From assembly GCA_002506425.1 (NCBI GenBank), contig DAXO01000064.1:8069-62756 (forward strand): a DNA stretch of 54,688 nucleotides, written 5' to 3'. The translations under genes and the position numbers were made by a program. The notes beneath the pieces are model-generated. The model saw only the letters and a list, made by a program, of their open reading frames with translations. It was not told the DNA's origin and did not search any database. This DNA comes from Methanomassiliicoccaceae archaeon UBA480 (GTDB lineage Archaea > Thermoplasmatota > Thermoplasmata > Methanomassiliicoccales > Methanomethylophilaceae). Of this stretch, positions 32,924 to 41,039 are shown piece by piece. The first letter of the stretch is position 1; each line of letters starts with the position of its first letter.

Positions 32924-33811
32924 ATGAGTTTCTGGCGTCTTAGAACAGGGATAATGTTCGCGATGATGACCCTCATACTCGTTGTGCTGGGTTCGCTGGT
33001 CGGACAGATCTTCCACAACTGGCAAGCCGGGTTGATCGTGATGCTGGTCGTCTCCATCGGCTTCAACTTCTTCGCGTACTTCTTCTCCAAGAGCATGGCT
33101 CTCAGGAGCAACAACGTGACGCTGGTCACGAGGGAGCAGGAGCCCAGGCTGTACGATATCGTCCAGAGACTCGCGGAGAAGGACGGCCTCCCAATGCCCG
33201 AAGTAGGCATAGCGAATGTTCCAATGCCGAACGCGTTCGCCACCGGAAGGAATCCCAAGAATGCTGCCGTAGTGGCCACCCGTCCCCTGCTCAACATGCT
33301 GAACGACGACGAGCTGGAGGGGGTCCTGGCGCACGAGCTGTCCCACGTCAAGAACAGGGATATCCTCGTGATGTCCGTTGCCTCCACCATGGCTTCTCTC
33401 ATCGCGTATGTAACCAGGATCGCCGTATGGTCCGCGATGTTCAGCAGCGACAGGGATAACGGCAATTTCGCATTGGCGATAATAGCCGATATAACGCTGC
33501 CCATAGCGGCGCTTCTCGTGCAGATGGGGGTCTCCCGCAACAGGGAGTATCTGGCCGACGAGTCCGGAGCGAGGCTGACCGGGAAGCCGATGGCCCTGGC
33601 CAGCGCGCTGACGAAGATCGAGGGCGGATGCACCGCCAAGAGCAACGATTACAGCAATCCGTCGTACGAGAACGTGTGGATTTCATCCCCGTTCGGCAAG
33701 AAGGCCGTCAGAGGCCTGGCGGGTCTTTTCATGACGCACCCGTCCACTCAGGACAGGATCGCCAGGCTCAAGGCCCTGGACGAGGAGATCAACGGAGTTT
33801 ACCGTCAGTGA
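32924..33811 (+). CDS. htpX: HtpX-like M48 membrane metalloprotease
   Basis: 295-aa membrane protease that degrades damaged membrane proteins. Two N-terminal membrane spans (residues about 8-55), then the zinc motif HELSHVKNRD (His137, Glu138, His141), two further spans, and the third ligand Glu in NREYLADESGARLTG. The ATG at 32924 has GGAGGA 9 bases upstream. It ends at a strong hairpin that faces the convergent hexulose-phosphate synthase gene. Confidence 0.95.
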   Translation: MSFWRLRTGIMFAMMTLILVVLGSLVGQIFHNWQAGLIVMLVVSIGFNFFAYFFSKSMALRSNNVTLVTREQEPRLYDIVQRLAEKDGLPMPEVGIANVPMPNAFATGRNPKNAAVVATRPLLNMLNDDELEGVLAHELSHVKNRDILVMSVASTMASLIAYVTRIAVWSAMFSSDRDNGNFALAIIADITLPIAALLVQMGVSRNREYLADESGARLTGKPMALASALTKIEGGCTAKSNDYSNPSYENVWISSPFGKKAVRGLAGLFMTHPSTQDRIARLKALDEEINGVYRQ

Positions 33812-33839
33812 CGGAGGGGCCTTCGGGCCTTCTCCGTCA
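33809..33839. terminator. hairpin shared by convergent htpX and hps-rraA
   Basis: TGACGGAG (33809-33816) pairs with CTCCGTCA (33832-33839), enclosing GGCC-TTCG-GGCC. It includes the stop codons of both flanking genes (TGA of htpX, TCA on plus for the other), so it can end both transcripts. Confidence 0.65.
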
Positions 33840-35129
33840 GTTCACGGGCTCCCATTTCGAGAGCTCGTTGACCTTCGAGAGGGTCGATCCGCGCTCTATC
33901 TCCTCGCGGGTCCTGTTCTCCCTCTCATGAACGTCGAGCGCCCTGTTGGCGACTTCGACGGCCGCCTCCTTGGGCACGACGACGATGCCGCTCTCGTCGC
34001 CTATTATCCAGTCTCCGGTGCGTACGCGCTGGCCGCCTACGACGACTTCTATCCCTATGCCTCCGTATCCTTTGGGTTCTCCTGCGCATGGGGCGACGGT
34101 TCTGGAGAATGCCGGGAATCCGAGGTCGCGTATGTCGTCTATGTCTCTGATGGCTCCGTCGATGACGATTCCCTTGACGCCCATGACCATGGCCGAATGG
34201 GATGCGAGCTCGCCCCATACCGCCACGGGACCTCCTCCTACGTCCACGACGAGGACATCTCCCTCTCTGGCGCGATCTATCGCCTCCACGGGTTTGGCCC
34301 AGTCGCCGTTGGCCGTCTGCACGGTGAGCGCGCGACCGACCATCTTCTGGCGATGCGCGAGCGATTGCGGGATGATGCCCGTCATTACCCCCTGTTTGTG
34401 GAATGCATCGGATATGTTGCAGGTGGACACTCTTCCGAAAGCTTCGAAAAGATCAGTCTCGCCGTATTTCCTCGCGAGATCCGTGTCGACTCTGGCGCCG
34501 GACATGGCTTTCTTGATATTCCCTGCCGCGGACTGGATATCGGCGGTCTTGATGATGCCGCCTCCGACTATGATGTCGGATGCGCCGGCCTCGACATATT
34601 CTCCCGCGTTCTCGGCCGTTATGCCTCCTGCGACGGCGACGGGTATCGATACGGATGCGACGATCCTCCTGAGAACGTCCACAGGAGGCTCTTCGCCTCT
34701 CATCTGCGTGTCTATGCCCATATGCATGCAGATGTATGATGCTCCGAGGGCCTCTACACGCTTCGCACGCTCGACCCTGTCGGGGACGTTTATCATATCC
34801 ACCATTATCGAGGCGCCGTACTTGCGGCCGGCCATGACGGCCTCCTCGATCGTGGCGTCGTCCGCGAGGCCGAGGACAGTGACTATGTCGGCACCCGCCT
34901 TGGCCATTATCTCGACCTCGAAGGAGCCTGTGTCCATGGTCTTCGTATCGGCGATTATCGTACGGCCGGGGAACTCTCTTCTCAGAACGCGGACGGCTTC
35001 CGCGCCTTCGCTTTTGATCAACGGGGTTCCGGCCTCTATCCAGTCGGCTCCCCCGTCGACTGCTTCACGGGCGATGGCGACGGCCCTGTTCAGCTGCATC
35101 AGATCCAGAGCGACTTGGAGAGTAGGCAT
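33837..35129 (-). CDS. 3-hexulose-6-phosphate synthase fused to an RraA-like domain
   Basis: 430-aa fusion. Residues 1-210 are hexulose-phosphate synthase (MPTLQVALDLMQLNRAVAIA, ADTKTMDTGSFEVEIMAKAG, VAGGITAENAGEYVEAGA), which in archaea runs in reverse to supply ribulose 5-phosphate and formaldehyde. Residues 215-430 are an RraA-like domain (NISDAFHKQGVMTGI, VIDGAIRDIDDIRDLGFPAF), a fold shared by RNase E regulators and some aldolases. The same fusion is known in other archaea. It likely serves pentose supply, since methanogens often lack the oxidative pentose pathway. Confidence 0.93.
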   Translation of the reverse strand: MPTLQVALDLMQLNRAVAIAREAVDGGADWIEAGTPLIKSEGAEAVRVLRREFPGRTIIADTKTMDTGSFEVEIMAKAGADIVTVLGLADDATIEEAVMAGRKYGASIMVDMINVPDRVERAKRVEALGASYICMHMGIDTQMRGEEPPVDVLRRIVASVSIPVAVAGGITAENAGEYVEAGASDIIVGGGIIKTADIQSAAGNIKKAMSGARVDTDLARKYGETDLFEAFGRVSTCNISDAFHKQGVMTGIIPQSLAHRQKMVGRALTVQTANGDWAKPVEAIDRAREGDVLVVDVGGGPVAVWGELASHSAMVMGVKGIVIDGAIRDIDDIRDLGFPAFSRTVAPCAGEPKGYGGIGIEVVVGGQRVRTGDWIIGDESGIVVVPKEAAVEVANRALDVHERENRTREEIERGSTLSKVNELSKWEPVN

Positions 35130-35337
35130 GCCGAAAGCATCCTGGAGTCGCTATTAACTCTTTTCGCGGGTCTCGGAATCGTAAAGTGCCACTCAGCTCG
35201 CCCGTCTATCATCACATAGCAGCTCGAAAACGATCATCACTGTGGCGTGTCTGCATAATTCTTCATCAATAAACGGTTTTGTACGCTTCGGCGAGCGGTA
35301 ATATACATTGCGGATGATTGGGATTCAAGGTGATTAC

Positions 35338-35721
35338 TTGTTCTGTCCGAATTGCGGCAAGCAGATACCCGATGATGCGAAGTTCTGTCCCGAATGCGGG
35401 TTCGCATCGTCTAAGACCGAAGCCACCGGGTCCAAGCCCGTGGATGCCAACACGGCCATAATGTTCAACAAGAAATCCGAGGGTCTGGCACTCATCCTTT
35501 CGCTGTTGATCTGCGGACTCGGGCAGATCTATGTGGGCAAGGCCACAAGAGGCATAGGGTTCCTGCTGGGCGCCATCGTGCTGGCAGTTCTTTCCGCCTT
35601 CCTGTTCTTCCCGATTATAGTGGCGTTCGTGCTCTGGGTCTACGGAATGTACGATGCTTACAATCTTGCACGCCAGTACAACGAATACCTTCTTTCCCAT
35701 AACGGGCAAACCCCCTGGTGA
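35338..35721 (+). CDS. zinc-ribbon TM2-domain membrane protein
   Basis: 127-aa protein with an N-terminal zinc ribbon (CPNCGKQIPDDAKFCPECG) and a TM2 domain of two membrane helices (GLALILSLLICGLGQIYVGK and LGAIVLAVLSAFLFFPIIVA) ending in YDAYNLARQYN. TM2 proteins are small membrane proteins of unknown role. TTG at 35338 is chosen because AAGGTGAT precedes it and a TATA-like TAATATAC (35299-35306) puts the mRNA start after the alternative ATG at 35314. Confidence 0.8.
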   Translation: MFCPNCGKQIPDDAKFCPECGFASSKTEATGSKPVDANTAIMFNKKSEGLALILSLLICGLGQIYVGKATRGIGFLLGAIVLAVLSAFLFFPIIVAFVLWVYGMYDAYNLARQYNEYLLSHNGQTPW

Positions 35722-35728
35722 GCGGGGA

Positions 35729-35764
35729 GAGCGGACGGTTCTGTTCTTCGAAAGCCGTCCGCTC
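35729..35764 (+). terminator. long hairpin after the TM2 gene
   Basis: GAGCGGACGG (35729-35738) pairs perfectly with CCGTCCGCTC (35755-35764) around a 16-nt loop, immediately downstream of the TM2 gene and upstream of the TATA-like TTTATCAAT (35771) of the next gene. Confidence 0.6.
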
Positions 35765-35810
35765 GGTGACTTTATCAATATCTTAGGCATCGATGCTTTC
35801 GGGCCCACCG

Positions 35811-36293
35811 ATGTTCAAGAAGAAGGAATCCAAGCCTAAGGTGCGCGTGCTCTTCGTCGAGCAGAAGAACGATTTTGCCTCCCAGATGGCGGAGTATTTC
35901 GCAAGGCAGCTGTTCGATGACAGATATGAGCTCTACAGCGCTGGTCCAGAGAAGGATATCGTCGACTGCGACATGATATCCTCCATGTACGACAGCGGAG
36001 AGGACATCAGAAGGCAGGTTTCCAAGGATTTCAAGGACAGGGACTTCCTGAGAGAGGATGAGGATTACGATTTCGTCATCTACATGGACCGCCCCACATT
36101 CGACGAGTGGTCCGGCCGCACTCCTTGGAAGGGCAAGCAGATCCTCGCCGATGTGAAGCAGCGCTCCGATTTCACAGCCACGGATGATCTGGAGCTGTTC
36201 CACGAGTATGTCGCTTCGATGAACGAGGTCAAGGAATGGGTCAGGACCCATATGGACGACCCCGAGGCCCTGAAGGGCATGGTCGTTGCATGA
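35811..36293 (+). CDS. low-molecular-weight phosphatase-like protein without catalytic residues
   Basis: 160-aa protein with the LMW protein-tyrosine-phosphatase/arsenate-reductase fold. The family loop V-C-x-x-N-x-x-R-S-x-M-A-E is recognisable as VEQKNDFASQMAE (residues 16-28): N20, S24, M26, A27 and E28 are kept, but the nucleophile Cys is Glu17 and the phosphate-binding Arg is Ala23. It should therefore lack phosphatase activity and may act as a binding protein. An ATG six codons upstream (35793) is also possible. Its stop overlaps tsr3 as ATGA, so it is translated with an rRNA-modification gene. Confidence 0.75.
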   Translation: MFKKKESKPKVRVLFVEQKNDFASQMAEYFARQLFDDRYELYSAGPEKDIVDCDMISSMYDSGEDIRRQVSKDFKDRDFLREDEDYDFVIYMDRPTFDEWSGRTPWKGKQILADVKQRSDFTATDDLELFHEYVASMNEVKEWVRTHMDDPEALKGMVVA

Positions 36294-36847
36294 TCCCTGT
36301 GATCATCTACGACGAGTGCCAGTGCGATCCCAAGAAGTGCACGGCCAAGCGCATGCTGAAGTTCGGTCTCGGGAAGGAGGCCAAGACCCTGAAGGCGATT
36401 CCTTCCGGGTCCGTCGTGCTGTCGCCGTTCTCCGACCGCGCTCTATCGCCCGCGGACATAGTACATGCCCGCAAAGGCCTCGTCGTCATGGATCTGACCT
36501 GGACGAATATCGACCAGTTTCCGAGAGTCAGGAGAACGGAGGAGCGTGCTCTGCCGTATCTGCTCGCATCCAATCCTATCAACTGGGGCCGCCCGATGGA
36601 GCTCAACAGCGCCGAGGCCGTCATGGCTTCGCTGTACATCCTCGGGGAGAAGGAGCAGGCCGAGACATTTCTGGGACGTTTCAATTGGGCCCCTGAATTC
36701 ATGAGGCTCAATGGAAATATGCTCGAGGATTACTCCAAGGCGAAGGACAGCACCGAGGTTGTCCGGATACAGAACGAGTATATCGAATCCGTCGTGGGCG
36801 GACGTACCGAAGATTCCTCGGACGCAGAAGAGAATCATAAGGGGTGA
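36290..36847 (+). CDS. tsr3: Tsr3 rRNA aminocarboxypropyltransferase
   Basis: 185-aa SPOUT-class enzyme that transfers the aminocarboxypropyl group of S-adenosylmethionine to a pseudouridine of small-subunit rRNA, a late ribosome maturation step. The family N-terminus YDECQCDPKKCTAKRMLKFG, the LSPFSDRALSPAD segment and ERALPYLLASNPINWGRP are clear. The ATG at 36290 overlaps the upstream stop as ATGA. The C-terminal 20 residues are acidic and variable. Confidence 0.95.
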   Translation: MIPVIIYDECQCDPKKCTAKRMLKFGLGKEAKTLKAIPSGSVVLSPFSDRALSPADIVHARKGLVVMDLTWTNIDQFPRVRRTEERALPYLLASNPINWGRPMELNSAEAVMASLYILGEKEQAETFLGRFNWAPEFMRLNGNMLEDYSKAKDSTEVVRIQNEYIESVVGGRTEDSSDAEENHKG

Positions 36848-36858
36848 AAGGCGTTTGT

Positions 36859-36874
36859 GCGCCCTTTCGGGCGC
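36859..36874. terminator. hairpin between convergent tsr3 and ferredoxin
   Basis: GCGCCC-TTTC-GGGCGC, a perfect 6-bp stem in the 38-bp gap between the two gene ends. Likely a bidirectional terminator. Confidence 0.5.
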
Positions 36875-36885
36875 GTATTCCGATC

Positions 36886-37053
36886 TCAGTCGGAGATGCA
36901 GCCGGCGGGGCACTCGTCGACGCAGGCGCCGCAGTCGACGCATTTGCCGGCGTCGATGATTGCGATGTCCTCGCAGGTGATGGCGCCCTCGGGGCAAACG
37001 TCGACACATGCTCCACATGCTACACACTCGGATCCGTTGATGGTTGCTGCCAT
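36886..37053 (-). CDS. 2[4Fe-4S] ferredoxin
   Basis: 55-aa clostridial-type ferredoxin, a low-potential electron carrier in the cytoplasm. Two CxxCxxCxxxCP motifs: CVACGACVDVCPEG and CVDCGACVDECPAG. I chose ATG 37053 (MAATINGSE), with GAGGTAAT upstream and a TATA-like ATTTTATAGA at 37090-37099. In methylotrophic methanogens such ferredoxins can link heterodisulfide reductase to membrane complexes; its partner here is unknown. Confidence 0.94.
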   Translation of the reverse strand: MAATINGSECVACGACVDVCPEGAITCEDIAIIDAGKCVDCGACVDECPAGCISD

Positions 37054-37120
37054 TGCAATTACCTCTGATCTCAGGACCAACGATTCTCTATAAAATACGT
37101 ACGGATTTCGAATCAGGAAG

Positions 37121-37147
37121 CCCTAAAAATCCCTATTTTTTGTTAGG
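37121..37147. repeat. imperfect AT-rich inverted repeat upstream of the ferredoxin promoter
   Basis: CCCTAAAAAT (37121-37130) faces ATTTTTTGTTAGGG (37135-37148), with two extra bases in one arm. It lies about 22 bp upstream of the ferredoxin TATA box, a possible operator. The remainder of the gap 37054-37339 holds only the ferredoxin promoter and a TATA-like GTTTATCA (about 37311) for the gene at 37340. Confidence 0.35.
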
Positions 37148-37339
37148 GGAGTCTAACTGCGAAAGATCATCGATGTTCGATATCTGGCTATGCGGATTTC
37201 TGTCCTCGCTGCATGGATTTCGGGCCGCGCATCCTTTTAGTTTTCCTTGAAACTCCTTGTTCGTCCGGTTTGTCTCCGGGGTTCTTCGTTTCGCACGCAT
37301 ACGTCATGTTTATCAGTGATGCAGGCATGGTCTTGGCGT

Positions 37340-37654
37340 ATGAGCGGAGACGATCTTCTGGTGATGATATGGCAGGCCCTCGGTGACGACAAGGTCACCA
37401 CGAAGGAAGCCACGGACAGGCTGGAGGAGGCATTCAAGTACAGATGCCCCGACGACCTCGCCAAGACGTTCATGAAGTACCGGAAGGCCGGGCTCCTGAA
37501 AGGACAGGTGTCCATGGATCGCGGCGGATGGGTCTGGTGGGTGGACGACGAATGCCGCACCAAGGGGGCCAACCGATGCCCTCCAACTATCAGGACGAAG
37601 ATATCCAGGCCGCCTGGAACGATGTGTTCTCCAAAGACAAGTACCGCATCATGA
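37340..37654 (+). CDS. small winged-helix-like protein overlapping the start of mcm
   Basis: 104-aa protein, leaderless start at ATG 37340 with a TATA-like GTTTATCA about 27 bases upstream. The first 75 residues look like a small helical DNA-binding domain (TKEATDRLEEAFKYRCPDDLAKTF by eye, then a Gly/Trp wing GGWVWWVDDE). The last about 26 residues are read over the first 79 bases of mcm in a different frame and look unstructured. Either the overlap is real or the original stop was lost. No family is recognised; position suggests a role with MCM. Confidence 0.6.
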   Translation: MSGDDLLVMIWQALGDDKVTTKEATDRLEEAFKYRCPDDLAKTFMKYRKAGLLKGQVSMDRGGWVWWVDDECRTKGANRCPPTIRTKISRPPGTMCSPKTSTAS

Positions 37655-39672
37655 TCTCATGCATAGCGGACAATTTTCCTCAAAAGAAAAGCGTCAGGGT
37701 GGATTATGCCGATATCAACGCGATGAGCGTGGATTTCGCCATGTTCGTCCTTGATGAGCCCGATCGTTGCATAGAGATCGCCAAGAGGACCGTGATGTCG
37801 CTGGTCCCCAACATAAGCCGCCCGGGGGAATCGATCAATGTCAGGATTTTCAATCTGCCCCGCGACGCCAAGGTCGATATCCGCAATCTCAGGGCGGACC
37901 ATCTCCGCAAGCTGGTGGCGGTTGACGGACTGGCAAGGAAGGTAACCACCGTAAGGCCGAGGATGACGCATGCGCTCTTCAGATGCGCCCGCTGCGGCTC
38001 CGAGATATGGGTGGAGCAGCCCGGAATGATCCTCAAGGAGCCTCTGATGTGCAACAACCCCGAGAGCGGATGCAACAAGCAGTCTACCAGATTCATACTG
38101 GACGAGAAGGCCTCCTCCTACATCGACACACAGAAGATCGAGATACAGGAGAGCCCCGAGGGGCTGAGGGGAGGGGCGCAACCCGAGAGGATCACAGGCT
38201 ACGTCGAGGACGACATCGCAGGTGTGGTCACGGCCGGTAACAGGGTGACTCTCAACGGCATCCTCCGTTCCGCGGAGAAGAACGAGAGGGACAAGTCCAC
38301 CGTTTTCGAGATCTATCTCGATGTGGTCTCCGTCGAGTTCGAGCAGCATGAGTACGATGAGATCGTCATCACCGAGGATGACGAGAAGCAGATCCTCGAG
38401 ATGTCCATGGACCCGATGCTCTATGAGAACATCGTGAAGTCCATCTCCCCGTCGATCTACGGTCTGGATTCCGTCAAGAGGGCCATCGCCCTGCAGCTCT
38501 TCGGAGGATGCCACAAGGAGATGGACGACGGGACCGTCATGAGGGGGGACATGCATATCCTTCTGATCGGAGATCCGGGAGTCGCGAAGTCCCAGCTTCT
38601 CAGGTACATGAGCTCTCTCGCCCCCCGCGGAATCTATGCATCGGGGAAGTCAGCTTCCGCTGCAGGTCTGACCGCCGCCGCAGTCAGAGACGATTTCGGT
38701 GACGGCAGATGGACTCTGGAGGCGGGAGCCCTGGTGCTTGCAGACAAGGGTCTGGCATGCATCGATGAGCTGGACAAGATGACCGATCAGGACCGTTCCT
38801 CCCTGCACGAGGCCATGGAGTCTCAGAGGATATCGGTGGCCAAGGCGGGGATAACCGCGACCCTCCAGTGCAGATGCTCGATGCTCGCAGCGGCGAACCC
38901 CAAATACGGCAGGTTCGAGGAGGATTCCCCCATCGCGGACCAGATCGAGCTGCCTCCGGCGCTGATGTCCCGTTTCGATCTCATCTTCGTCCTCACGGAC
39001 AAGCCCGACAAGAAGAAGGACACGGCCATAACGGAACATATCCTGAACGCGCATCAGCGCGGACAGGTGAGGATGATGCATGAGGGCGAGAGGATCCCCG
39101 GCATCGATGCCGAGAAGATCCTGGATATGACGGACAGCATCAGGCCCGTCTACGATCAGGAGATGCTGAGGAAGTACGTCGCCTATTCCAAGAGGATAAC
39201 CCCCATTATGACCGAGGATGCCAAGAGGATCATCGAGAACAGCTTCCTCAGGATAAGGAGCATGGGCAACGGAGGCAATTCCGTTCCGATAACCGCCAGG
39301 CAGCTGGAGGCCTTCGTCCGTCTTTCCGAGGCCTCGGCAAAGATGCGGCTGAGCGCAGTTGTCACCGATGTGGATGCGAACCGTGCGGTCGATCTGGTCG
39401 AGGACTATCTGCGCAGGATCGCGGGCAACGACGAGGGCGGTTTCGATATAGACAAGATCGCCACCGGTATAAGCTCCAAGGACCGCAACAAGATCGACGT
39501 GGTCCGTCAGATATTCAGGGAATTCGGCGCCGACGGGCTAGGTTCCGACGAGCTGACCCAGCACGGCGCCAGCCAGGGCCTCGACGACCTCGATGTCGTG
39601 AGGGCGCTGAAGCAGCTGAGCGATGCGGGCGAGATATACAAGAGCCCTGCAGGAATCTACAAGTTGGCATGA
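37576..39672 (+). CDS. mcm: replicative helicase MCM
   Basis: 698-aa replicative DNA helicase, hexameric. The N-terminal domain includes a zinc-binding segment (CARCGSEIWVEQPG and CNNPESGC). The AAA+ domain has Walker A GDPGVAKSQLL, Walker B LACIDELDKM and the Arg finger LMSRFDLIFVL. A C-terminal winged helix ends the protein (residues about 625-698). ATG 37576 (MPSNYQDEDIQAAW) fits family N-termini. It overlaps the previous gene by 79 bp, and its stop overlaps the next start as ATGA. Confidence 0.96.
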   Translation: MPSNYQDEDIQAAWNDVFSKDKYRIMISCIADNFPQKKSVRVDYADINAMSVDFAMFVLDEPDRCIEIAKRTVMSLVPNISRPGESINVRIFNLPRDAKVDIRNLRADHLRKLVAVDGLARKVTTVRPRMTHALFRCARCGSEIWVEQPGMILKEPLMCNNPESGCNKQSTRFILDEKASSYIDTQKIEIQESPEGLRGGAQPERITGYVEDDIAGVVTAGNRVTLNGILRSAEKNERDKSTVFEIYLDVVSVEFEQHEYDEIVITEDDEKQILEMSMDPMLYENIVKSISPSIYGLDSVKRAIALQLFGGCHKEMDDGTVMRGDMHILLIGDPGVAKSQLLRYMSSLAPRGIYASGKSASAAGLTAAAVRDDFGDGRWTLEAGALVLADKGLACIDELDKMTDQDRSSLHEAMESQRISVAKAGITATLQCRCSMLAAANPKYGRFEEDSPIADQIELPPALMSRFDLIFVLTDKPDKKKDTAITEHILNAHQRGQVRMMHEGERIPGIDAEKILDMTDSIRPVYDQEMLRKYVAYSKRITPIMTEDAKRIIENSFLRIRSMGNGGNSVPITARQLEAFVRLSEASAKMRLSAVVTDVDANRAVDLVEDYLRRIAGNDEGGFDIDKIATGISSKDRNKIDVVRQIFREFGADGLGSDELTQHGASQGLDDLDVVRALKQLSDAGEIYKSPAGIYKLA

Positions 39673-39965
39673 ACATGTATGTAAGGATCCATACCCGGGG
39701 CGACGAGAGGATAGTCGCGGCCTGTGACGAGGACATCATAGGGATGACCTTCTCCGAAGGAAAGGCCAAGATAACCGTTCATGAGGACTTCTATAGGGGC
39801 GAGAGCCTTTCGGAGGAGGCGTTCGTCCAGAGGCTGGGGATAGCGACGATCATAAATCTCGTCGGCAACGACGTGGTCGACATCGCCATACGCGAGGGAT
39901 ACGTCTCGCCGGGGTCCGTCCTCGTCATCGGCGGAGTGAAGCATGCCCAGGCGGTGTTGATGTGA
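39669..39965 (+). CDS. DUF424 family protein
   Basis: 98-aa archaeal protein of the DUF424 family (YVRIHTRGDERIVAACDEDI, then GMTFSEGKAKITV, ending in the strand-rich PGSVLVIGGVKHAQAVLM). It is often found beside NMD3 and translation genes in archaea, but its role is unknown. The start overlaps the mcm stop and its stop overlaps nmd3 (ATGTGA), so the three are coupled. Confidence 0.9.
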   Translation: MNMYVRIHTRGDERIVAACDEDIIGMTFSEGKAKITVHEDFYRGESLSEEAFVQRLGIATIINLVGNDVVDIAIREGYVSPGSVLVIGGVKHAQAVLM

Positions 39966-41008
39966 ATTTCTGTGTCAAGTGCGGCAATGAATGCGAGGAG
40001 TCCCTCGACGGCCTATGCATAAGCTGCTGGCTGGCCGGGCGCAAGCTGGTGGATCTCCCCCATCACGTCGATCTCCACGTGTGCACCAACTGCCGCGAGT
40101 ACGATTTCGGAGGCAGGTGGGTCAGGAAGGACCCTCTCGTGGCCATCCAGGATGCCGCGGTCGACGCTCTGATGGTGGTGAAGGGTGCCGAGGTGGAAGC
40201 TGTCGCGACAGCTGTCGAGGAGCAGGATCCCAGGTCGTTCCTGGTCACCGTCCATGCGGACTGCACCGTGATGGGCTATCCGACGGAGGGTGACGCATCG
40301 ACCGTCGTCAGGATAAAGAACACCGTCTGCAGGAGGTGCTCGAGGCAGCTCGGCAGCTACTACGAGGCCATCCTTCAGGTGAGGACCGTCTCCGGGAAGC
40401 TGGACGATGCTACGCGCGAGGATGCGCTCGCAATGGTCGAGGGGTCTGTGGCCAGGCAGGCTGTGAACAACAGGCAGCTCTTCATCACGAAGATGGAGCT
40501 GGTGCCGGGCGGAGTGGACGTGTACCTCTCGTCCATAGCGCTGGGCAAATCGTTGGCCAAGGAACTGGCGGATGCGTTCTGTGCCGAGACGAAGGAATCG
40601 CCCAAGCTGGTCGGTCAGACCACCGACGGTCAGGACATGTACCGTCTCACCTATCTCGTCCGCCTTCCGGATTACAGGGTCGGCGACATCGTCTCGTTCC
40701 AGGGGAAGCACTACAGGCTCTCGCGCCTCAACGGAAGCGGGGGGAAGCTCACGGGTCTCGCCGATTTCAGGGACCGTCCGGTCCGTCGTGCGGACATGCC
40801 TTCTGTGAAGCTGTACGAGAGGTCGGGAGGTCTTGCCGAGGCGACCGTCGTCAGCAGATCCGGGACGGAGATACAGGTCCTGGATCCCTCGAACTATTCC
40901 ACCGTGGATCTCAAGGTCCCTTCGGACGCCGAGATCGGCGATGCGGTACGCGTGGTCCGCATAGACGACGTCCTGTACTACGTGCCCGACTCGTCGGCCA
41001 AGAGATGA
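39962..41008 (+). CDS. NMD3-like ribosome large-subunit maturation protein
   Basis: 348-aa archaeal homologue of NMD3, the adaptor that binds late large ribosomal subunits. Its N-terminal zinc-binding half has CVKCGNEC, CISC, CTNC and CRRC. The C-terminal half contains eIF5A/OB-like segments (YRVGDIVSFQGKHYRLSRL). The GTG start at 39962 overlaps the DUF424 stop. Archaea lack nuclear export, so the role is in subunit maturation. Confidence 0.92.
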   Translation: MNFCVKCGNECEESLDGLCISCWLAGRKLVDLPHHVDLHVCTNCREYDFGGRWVRKDPLVAIQDAAVDALMVVKGAEVEAVATAVEEQDPRSFLVTVHADCTVMGYPTEGDASTVVRIKNTVCRRCSRQLGSYYEAILQVRTVSGKLDDATREDALAMVEGSVARQAVNNRQLFITKMELVPGGVDVYLSSIALGKSLAKELADAFCAETKESPKLVGQTTDGQDMYRLTYLVRLPDYRVGDIVSFQGKHYRLSRLNGSGGKLTGLADFRDRPVRRADMPSVKLYERSGGLAEATVVSRSGTEIQVLDPSNYSTVDLKVPSDAEIGDAVRVVRIDDVLYYVPDSSAKR

Positions 41009-41039
41009 TGCCAAATACGGAGAGCTCCGTCATCGGCGC

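Noticed and set aside
33837..35129. Hexulose-phosphate synthase/RraA fusion as a novel two-domain protein
   Set aside because: The same fusion is already known in other archaea, so it is annotated but not claimed as new.
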